Origin: Sulfitobacter sp. EhC04
Lineage (GTDB): Bacteria > Pseudomonadota > Alphaproteobacteria > Rhodobacterales > Rhodobacteraceae
NCBI RefSeq assembly: GCF_001650875.1
Contig: NZ_LXYI01000023.1
Coordinates: 62,001-126,000 of the forward strand
Reading direction: 5' to 3'
Length of the DNA: 64,000 nucleotides
Positions 58,607 to 64,000 of this stretch are shown piece by piece. Each line of letters opens with the position of its first letter. Within the stretch, counting starts at the first letter, position 1. Made by a program: the position numbers and the translations under genes. The notes below the pieces were generated by a model. It made no database searches, had not been told where the DNA came from, and saw only the letters and a program-made list of their open reading frames with translations.

Positions 58607-59614
58607 TCAATTCATGCCGATCGAGGTTTCGAGCTTCTTCAGCGTCTCGGCACCCAATTCGTCGGCAATCTGCGGCCACACCACGGTGCGCGCGGTCTGG
58701 GCAAGTTTGTCGAGCGTCGCATCGTCGAAAGTCACGACGGTGATGCCCTTGTCGCGCATCGTTTGCAGTGCCGCCGCGTCCGCCGCCTTTACTGCTGCGA
58801 ATTGTTCATTGGCAACTTCGACAGCGGCGTCCTGGATCACCTTCTGGTCCTCGGGCGAGAGCCCGGCGAACTTGTCGGAGTTGATGAAGAAGTAATCGGA
58901 CTCGAAATGATCGTTATACTGCACCCAGGTCTTGGTGATATCGGCGAAGCTTTCCAATGCCATCACTGCGGTGCCGCCGATCTGGCCATCGACCACGCCG
59001 GTTTGCATGCCGGTATAGAGATCGGCCCAGGGCAGGGTTGCGGTGTTATAGCCAAAGTCTTCCAGCAGCACCTTGTGGGTGGTGCCGCCCGGCCAGACCC
59101 GGACTTTCAGGTTGCGACGCAGTGCGGTATCGGCCGGATCCTCGACCGGACCGGCAAAGCCCGCGCCGCCCATGCCCGCGCCATAGACGGCGAGCGGCGT
59201 CAGCCCCTGCGGTGTCAGCGCATCGCGGACGATCTCGAACACCGGGCCGCCGGGCGACAGCGATTCTTCGGCAGTCTCGTAGTTGGTGAAGGCATAGGGG
59301 AACCAAGTGATCGCCAGCCGCTTGTCGGAACTGGTGGCCAAGGGTTGCATCGCCATGTCGATGGCACCGGCGATCACCTGTTCATAAACCTCGGTCCAAT
59401 CACCCAGCTGGCTGGCCGGATAGACTGTGACTGTCAGATTGCCACCGGATTTTTCGGCGACCAGATCGGCGAAATGCTGCGCCGCCTTGGCGCCATCTGA
59501 CCCAGGCTGCTTCAGGGTCGAAAGTCGCAGCGTTTCGGCATTGGCTGCACCCGCCATCATGGCGAAAAGTGAAACGGCACCGAGGGTGACGGAAAGTTTG
59601 CGGGATAGAATCAT
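58607..59614 (-). CDS. dctP: TRAP transporter substrate-binding protein DctP (set 6)
   Basis: 335 residues; start at the ATG complementary to 59612-59614, behind GGAGGACTATCCGC. Signal peptide MILSRKLSVTLGAVSLFAMM, cleavage near ANAE at residue 26. Ligand segments LRRNLKVRVWPGGTTHKVLL near 170 and MQTGVVDGQIGGTAVMAL near 204. The receptor's neighbours are eutBC, so the cargo may be ethanolamine or a larger amine-containing compound, although TRAP ligands are usually carboxylates. Confidence 0.92.
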   Translation of the reverse strand: MILSRKLSVTLGAVSLFAMMAGAANAETLRLSTLKQPGSDGAKAAQHFADLVAEKSGGNLTVTVYPASQLGDWTEVYEQVIAGAIDMAMQPLATSSDKRLAITWFPYAFTNYETAEESLSPGGPVFEIVRDALTPQGLTPLAVYGAGMGGAGFAGPVEDPADTALRRNLKVRVWPGGTTHKVLLEDFGYNTATLPWADLYTGMQTGVVDGQIGGTAVMALESFADITKTWVQYNDHFESDYFFINSDKFAGLSPEDQKVIQDAAVEVANEQFAAVKAADAAALQTMRDKGITVVTFDDATLDKLAQTARTVVWPQIADELGAETLKKLETSIGMN

Positions 59615-59797
59615 GCGGATAGTCCTCCAGTTGGTTGGCAGGCAGACATTCGGGTCTGATTGTTTTATTATATGGTCATACATTACCAGTTTGTCTGGCA
59701 TAATCTGCGGCCAGATGTCCGTCAAGCGGTAATTTTGCCGAGATTTCGCGATAATCAACGATTAATCGGCAGTAATCTGGCAGAAAGTTAGACTTGT
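59615..59797. promoter_or_regulatory. Divergent promoter region of TRAP set 6 and the MocR regulator
   Basis: 183 bp, AT-rich. It contains the imperfect sequence ATGGTCATACATTACCA (59672-59688) and CCAGTTTGTCTGG (59686-59698, arms CCAG/CTGG). MocR regulators usually bind paired direct repeats; none is obvious. The first element is partly like the GntR core TTGTCATACAA but with too many mismatches to be called. Confidence 0.4.
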
Positions 59798-61234
59798 ATG
59801 TCACTCAAGTACGTGGCAAAATCCGAGCTAACAAAACAGGCAGGCACAATGTTTGAAGCTATCGACACCAGCAGGGATGACATCCCGGTCTATCGGCAAT
59901 TGGCCGATCACGTCGCGCAATTGGTCGAGACCGGCGAACTGAGCGCTGGCGACCGCTTGCCGCCACAGCGCGAGATTGCCCGCCAGGCTGGGGTGAACGT
60001 GACCACTGTTACCCGCGCATTTGCGACGCTCCAGGAACGCGGGTTGGTCGAGAGTCGGCCGGGGCGCGGCTCGATCATCGTTTCGGCCGCTGATCGCGCG
60101 GCGTTCAAGTCGGCTCCGCTCGAAGCGGAAGGCTATCTCGATCTCACGGTGAACCGACCGGCAACCGAAGGCTATCTGAAGGCGATTGCCAACCTGATGC
60201 CGCGGCTGGTTTCAGATCCGCGCTTTCACGCGGTCCAGGATTTTCATCCCGCCGAAGGGCCGCGCTGGACCAGGGCGGCACTTTCCGGCTGGCTGACCTC
60301 GGCGACCGGCCACAACGATCCCGACCGCATCGTGGTCACCAACGGGGCCCAGCACGGCCTTGCCTGTGTGCTTGGCGCCATCGCCAGGCCGGGGCAGGCG
60401 GTGCTGGCCGACGCCATCACTTATCAGGGGATCGCACCGCTTTGCGCCTCGCTCGATCTGCGTCTGGTGCCGGTAGCCACCGATGCAGGCGGGATGCTGC
60501 CCGAGGCCCTGGCGATGGCCTGCCGGACACAGGAAGCGGCGGCGCTGTTTCTGGTGCCGAACCTGCAGAACCCGACCACGGTGACGCTCGACCTCGACCG
60601 CCGCCGTGCGTTGGCCCGGATTGCCCGCGCTGCCGGGGTAAAAATTATCGAGGATGACGTCTACCGGGCGCAAATTGCCGATCCGCTGCCGACGATTGCC
60701 GCCGAGAACCCCGATATCACCGTCCATATCACCAGCCTGTCGAAATGCGCCGCGCCCGGCATCCGTCTGGGGGCGGTCAGCGCATCGCCCTCTCTGGTGC
60801 GCGATATCGCCGCGATCCTGCGGGTTAACTGCTGGAGCACCAGCTTCTTGACCGGGCTCATGGTGACCCGGTTGATCGAAGAGGGCAGCCTCGACCGGAT
60901 CATTGCCGAGCAGCGCGATGAGCTGCAGGCGCGCCAGCAAATCCTGTCTCAGGGGCTGGTCGACTACGACCTGAGGTCGGAACCGACCGCGCCGCACGGC
61001 TGGCTGATGCTGCCCGACCCATGGCGCAGCAGCAGTTTCGTGCGCGCCGCCGAGAGCGCCGGGGTCAGCGTCCTGCCCGGCGAGGCATTCGCTCTCGACC
61101 GGGATCAGGCACCGCCGCATGCGGTGCGGATCAACCTCAGCGCCGCCCGCTCGCGCGACGATCTGCGCCGAGCGGCGGCGATCCTGCGCACAATCCTGGA
61201 GGGCGGCCTGCACAAGGCCAACGTCCATGTCTGA
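59798..61234 (+). CDS. MocR-type regulator: GntR winged helix fused to a PLP aminotransferase fold
   Basis: 478 residues. The N-terminal GntR domain is at about 30-95 (PVYRQLADHVAQLVETGELS, QAGVNVTTVTRAFATLQERG), and the C-terminal fold type I domain follows, with the PLP lysine Lys316 in SLSKCAAPGIRLG and an Asp in IIEDDVYRA. A later ATG at 59849 could also be the start. MocR proteins sense amines or amino acids through PLP and control transport and catabolic genes. It is divergent from TRAP set 6 and overlaps the oxidase by eight bases, so it probably controls both. Confidence 0.92.
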   Translation: MSLKYVAKSELTKQAGTMFEAIDTSRDDIPVYRQLADHVAQLVETGELSAGDRLPPQREIARQAGVNVTTVTRAFATLQERGLVESRPGRGSIIVSAADRAAFKSAPLEAEGYLDLTVNRPATEGYLKAIANLMPRLVSDPRFHAVQDFHPAEGPRWTRAALSGWLTSATGHNDPDRIVVTNGAQHGLACVLGAIARPGQAVLADAITYQGIAPLCASLDLRLVPVATDAGGMLPEALAMACRTQEAAALFLVPNLQNPTTVTLDLDRRRALARIARAAGVKIIEDDVYRAQIADPLPTIAAENPDITVHITSLSKCAAPGIRLGAVSASPSLVRDIAAILRVNCWSTSFLTGLMVTRLIEEGSLDRIIAEQRDELQARQQILSQGLVDYDLRSEPTAPHGWLMLPDPWRSSSFVRAAESAGVSVLPGEAFALDRDQAPPHAVRINLSAARSRDDLRRAAAILRTILEGGLHKANVHV

Positions 61235-62444
61235 GCCGACGTTTTTCTCTGGCGCTCCTCAATCTGTTGAAATTGCCGTCATTGGCGGCGGTGTGATCGG
61301 CATGGCCATCGCGCTGCGGCTGGCCCGCGACGGCCGCGAGGTGGCCGTGATCGAGCCGAACGCCCCCGGTTCCGGTGCCTCGTTCGGCAATGCCGGTACT
61401 ATTGCCGATTACGGGGTGCTGCCGGTCGCCAATCCGGGCGTTCTTCGCAACCTCGCGGCCCTGGCTTTCGACCGCGACAGCCCACTCTCGGTGCGGCTGG
61501 CGGCGCTGCCGGGCCTGACGCCTTGGATCGCCCGCTTCCTGCGCAATTGCCTGCCCGCCCGCACCGAGGCCAACGCCGCCGCGCTGGGAGAGCTATTGCA
61601 TGACGCGACGCCGCTGTGGCAGGAATTTGCCGCCGAAATCGGTGCCAGCGGGCATCTCCACCGGAACGGCTGCCTCTATGCCTATGACACGCCGCAGGCA
61701 ATGACTGCCGGCGCCACCGAGGCGGCATTCCGACGCCGGCACGGCGCAGAGGTTGAACTTCTGGACGGGCCGCAGGTGGCGCAGATGGAGCCACGGCTGA
61801 AGCCGGTTGCCGGGGCACAGTTCTTTCCCAATGCGGTCAACATCGACGACCCCGGCGAAGTGATGCGGAAACTGGCCACCAGCCTGACCGAGGCTGGCGT
61901 CGCCATGGTTCCGCGGGCCGTGCGGCGGCTTGAACGGCGCGGTGGCCGGGTGCATCTGCAGGGCGACGGTCTGGCCATCGCAGCCGGAAAGGTGGTGATT
62001 GCCGCCGGGGCCCATTCGCGTGCCCTGTCGGCCCAGGCAGGCGATCTGCTGCCGCTCGATACCGAACGCGGATACCATATCGAATACGACATGACAGAGC
62101 CGCTGCTGCGGCGTGTCGTCTGCCCGGTTGCGCGCGGGTTCTATGCCATTCCCATGGCCGGACGGCTGCGCTTTGCCGGAACGGTGGAACTGGGCGGGCT
62201 TGGCCTGCCGCCCGACCCTGCGCGCCATGCGCTTCTGGAACGCGGCGCGCGGGCGATGTTCCCGCACCTCGGCACGCCCGACCGGTGCTGGTTCGGCTTT
62301 CGCCCCTCGATGCCGGATTCGATCCCGGTGATCCGCCGCGGGCGGCTTGGCGGCGATGTCATCCTGGCGTTTGGTCACGGCCATCTGGGCCTGACTCTGG
62401 CTCCCAGAACCGCCCGCATGGTCGCGCGACTAGTGGCAGATTAG
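61227..62444 (+). CDS. FAD-dependent amine/D-amino-acid oxidoreductase, DadA-like
   Basis: 405 residues; start at the ATG 61227, overlapping the MocR gene. FAD-binding motif AVIGGGVIGMAIALRLARDG at about 17-36, with the DAO-type sequence GNAGTIADYG; C-terminal GFRPSMPDSIPVI then GHGHLGLTLAPRTARMV close the FAD site. The family oxidises D-amino acids, sarcosine-like or other amines to imino compounds, with RidA (56234) able to clear the imine. The substrate is presumably related to the compound sensed by the MocR protein. Confidence 0.88.
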   Translation: MSEPTFFSGAPQSVEIAVIGGGVIGMAIALRLARDGREVAVIEPNAPGSGASFGNAGTIADYGVLPVANPGVLRNLAALAFDRDSPLSVRLAALPGLTPWIARFLRNCLPARTEANAAALGELLHDATPLWQEFAAEIGASGHLHRNGCLYAYDTPQAMTAGATEAAFRRRHGAEVELLDGPQVAQMEPRLKPVAGAQFFPNAVNIDDPGEVMRKLATSLTEAGVAMVPRAVRRLERRGGRVHLQGDGLAIAAGKVVIAAGAHSRALSAQAGDLLPLDTERGYHIEYDMTEPLLRRVVCPVARGFYAIPMAGRLRFAGTVELGGLGLPPDPARHALLERGARAMFPHLGTPDRCWFGFRPSMPDSIPVIRRGRLGGDVILAFGHGHLGLTLAPRTARMVARLVAD

Positions 62445-62640
62445 CGCGGCTTCACCGCTCGACAACGTCACTGGAATCCGGCCCGGAGGCATGGGCAAAA
62501 CATGGTGTTTGGTGTGATACGTCTAGGTATCCAGAACCAAGCCTGGCCCATCATGAAGGTTCGAATTTTTGTCGAAACGGTGTTTGAAAGCCGTGAAATG
62601 TTGATGCGCTCGGGTCCATCCCGTTGCGTCGGGGCGGATC

Positions 62641-63741
62641 CTAGAGGCGGCCCGTCCGGTTATCCTCCGACAGCTTGAGCAGGGGAGGCGCTTTGTACAG
62701 GTTCTCGGGCTGAATCCTTTCCCATAGGCTGCCTTTGCCAAGCTCCCGTCCGAGTTGATCTTCGCGTCTCAGCCAGTCTTCAACGCTTTTGATGCGGTTG
62801 GGGTGAATTTCATCCAGAAGTGCATAGTCCCGCTTGACCGTCTCATTTTTCCAGCTGTTCCAGAATCCGGTAAAGTTTTGCTTTACAGTCATCGTGCTCT
62901 TATCCGCCAAGTCGGCGTTGTAACCGGCAGGCGCTTTGGCCGCCCTGCTGAGCGACCCACTGGTCCAGTAGGTTTCCAGATCGGTGTCGATGTATCTTGC
63001 CGGGTGTCCGGTCACCTTTTCGAACGCGGTGGCGAGCTTTTGATAGTCAACCTGCTCGATGGCGACTTCAAGTTTCATGCCATTTGCGCGCTCAGCATTG
63101 TCGAAGAGCCAGCGGGCGTAATAACTGCAATCTTCGAGTGCGACATGCGGCACCGCGCCGTCGCCGAGTGGCACCCGCCATGTCGCAATGCCGTCTTCCA
63201 CGGTGGGGCTCATGGGCGTCCACGCCGAGATCGCCATCTCCATATAGGGGCCGGTGGTGAACACGGCTGCGCCCATCCGGTCCTTGTTCTCTTCGTTTTG
63301 CCACAAGATCCATTCGGCGATGCGGCCCTTGCCGTCATAGTGGCCGGTGCGGAATTTGGAGTCGTAGCCGCCCTTTTTCAGCGCGTAGTCGAGGTTTCCG
63401 TAAACGAAGAACTTCACGCCTTCTTCGATGGCGATTTCATAGCTGCGGATGGCCCAGAACAGTTCTGTTTTCTCGCCGCTGTTGAAGCCGTCGATGTTGA
63501 CATAGGCCCCGTCACAGCCGCGAAATCCTTGCCGCAGAGTTTCCTCGTCGGCAAATGTCCCCTCAAGAATCTCGACATTGCCAAGCGCAAGCAAGGCTTT
63601 GGCCCGGCGGGAGTTTGGGTCACGGCTGAGGGCGCGGACCGAATATTTCTTGTCTGCGACCAGACCGCTGACCACCGGCATGCCCTGAGCGCCGGTGGCG
63701 CCAATGACGAAGATCTTGGAAGGGGAGTGTGAAGGCATCAT
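62641..63741 (-). CDS. NmrA-like family NAD(P)-binding protein
   Basis: 366 residues; two adjacent ATGs (63741, 63738) follow GAGGAGACA. Rossmann motif VIGATGAQG (12-20) near the N-terminus, then SVRALSRDP and the NmrA-type TFADEETLRQGFRGCDGAYV. NmrA-like proteins bind NAD(P) and act as redox sensors or isoflavone-reductase-type enzymes. It stands alone; a palindrome at 63811-63825 lies 70 bp upstream. The catalytic Tyr/Lys pair of SDRs is not clear. Confidence 0.85.
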   Translation of the reverse strand: MMPSHSPSKIFVIGATGAQGMPVVSGLVADKKYSVRALSRDPNSRRAKALLALGNVEILEGTFADEETLRQGFRGCDGAYVNIDGFNSGEKTELFWAIRSYEIAIEEGVKFFVYGNLDYALKKGGYDSKFRTGHYDGKGRIAEWILWQNEENKDRMGAAVFTTGPYMEMAISAWTPMSPTVEDGIATWRVPLGDGAVPHVALEDCSYYARWLFDNAERANGMKLEVAIEQVDYQKLATAFEKVTGHPARYIDTDLETYWTSGSLSRAAKAPAGYNADLADKSTMTVKQNFTGFWNSWKNETVKRDYALLDEIHPNRIKSVEDWLRREDQLGRELGKGSLWERIQPENLYKAPPLLKLSEDNRTGRL

Positions 63742-63810
63742 TGTCTCCTCGGGATTAACGAAACGGATATCCGGGCGTTTGCAGTTCGGTCTTGCCGGAA
63801 TTTCATGATA

Positions 63811-63825
63811 CTCTTATAATAAGAG
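63811..63825. promoter_or_regulatory. Palindromic operator candidate before the NmrA-like gene
   Basis: CTCTTATAATAAGAG has perfect 7-bp arms around one base, 70 bp upstream of the NmrA-like start codon. It is likely the binding site of a regulator whose gene may start beyond the window edge. Confidence 0.55.
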
Positions 63826-63939
63826 GGACTATGAAGCAAGGGGCAATTTGCTCAAATCGGGATGGCTGGACCAAGACCCCTGCGCACGGCAGGTGGCATC
63901 GCGCGAACCGGGTTGAGTTTGTTAGAGAACCAAATTAAG

Positions 63940-64000
63940 CTAACTCTGATTATGAGAGTTAAGAGGCGCGTCTTTTCGGAATATCTCCTGGGGCGCAAAG
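63940..64000 (+). other. Inverted repeat and possible start of a gene leaving the window
   Basis: TAACTCT and AGAGTTA form an inverted repeat around GATTATG at 63941-63961. An ATG at 63952 inside it begins an open frame (MRVKRRVFSEYLLGRK) that runs off the window. No ribosome site precedes it, so it may be either a gene start or chance. With the palindrome at 63811 it marks a divergent regulatory region. Confidence 0.2.

Noticed and set aside
59671-59685. A further copy of the GntR operator TTGTCATACAA before TRAP set 6
   Set aside because: Only the middle GTCATACA part is shared and the arms do not match; the local regulator there is a MocR protein.
62755-63732. A 325-codon plus-strand frame opposite the NmrA-like gene
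   Set aside because: The minus-strand frame has a Rossmann motif and a ribosome site, the plus-strand one has neither.
1-64000. CRISPR arrays, tRNA or rRNA genes, insertion sequences and integrases
   Set aside because: No regular short repeats with spacers, no RNA gene pattern and no transposase or integrase motif were seen; weak tRNA-like folds could be missed by eye.

Overview
The window looks like a catabolic accessory region from an alphaproteobacterium of the Roseobacter/Rhodobacterales type. The evidence is high-GC coding DNA, tightly overlapping operons, and a very high density of TRAP transporters. There are six complete DctP-DctQ-DctM sets plus one LivKGFHM-type ABC transporter, and each sits beside its own enzymes and a local regulator (LacI, TetR, GntR, MarR or MocR). 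No rRNA, tRNA, CRISPR array, transposase, integrase or replication gene was seen. All functions are read from motifs and gene order; no database search was run.

Layout. (1) 1-6.5 kb: start of a LacI regulator (cut by the window edge), then TRAP set 1, a VOC protein, a RuBisCO-like protein (RLP) and a DUF1537 acid-sugar kinase. The last two resemble OiaX/OiaK of D-apionate breakdown. (2) 6.6-14.4 kb: quinate/shikimate use, with a TetR regulator facing a shikimate/quinate dehydrogenase, a two-domain 3-dehydroshikimate dehydratase (QuiC), TRAP set 2, a type II dehydroquinase and a GntR regulator. (3) 14.5-27.6 kb: a MarR regulator and a degradation operon. It holds a HAPMO-like Baeyer-Villiger monooxygenase, two alpha/beta hydrolases, a DHDPS-family aldolase, two crotonases, an acyl-CoA ligase, a double-hotdog thioesterase and TRAP set 3. 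(4) 27.9-38.7 kb: a TetR-controlled unit with TRAP set 4, IorA/IorB-like arylpyruvate oxidoreductase genes, a LigM/DesA-like methyltransferase, a PaaK-like CoA ligase and a 4HBT thioesterase. The same 9+2+9 inverted repeat lies before both halves. (5) 38.7-40.2 kb: a lone GSU2403-type nucleotidyltransferase gene behind a striking array of inverted repeats, flanked by decayed gene fragments. (6) 40.2-54 kb: a GntR-controlled unit with TRAP set 5 and a beta-hydroxyacid dehydrogenase, read leftward, facing a metallo-beta-lactamase-fold hydrolase, a serine hydrolase, two SDRs, a carboxymuconolactone-decarboxylase-family protein and a Liv-type ABC transporter. The palindrome TTGTCATACAA recurs at each promoter. 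(7) 54-62.4 kb: ethanolamine ammonia-lyase (EutB/EutC), RidA and TRAP set 6 facing a MocR regulator and an FAD amine/amino-acid oxidase. (8) 62.6-64 kb: an NmrA-like protein.

Together the modules suggest a generalist living on plant-derived compounds: apiose-type sugars, quinate/shikimate, methoxylated and other aromatics or cyclic ketones, and ethanolamine. The least explained parts, and the best candidates for undescribed biology, are the TetR unit at 28-38.7 kb, the GntR unit at 40-54 kb and the Baeyer-Villiger operon at 15-27.6 kb.
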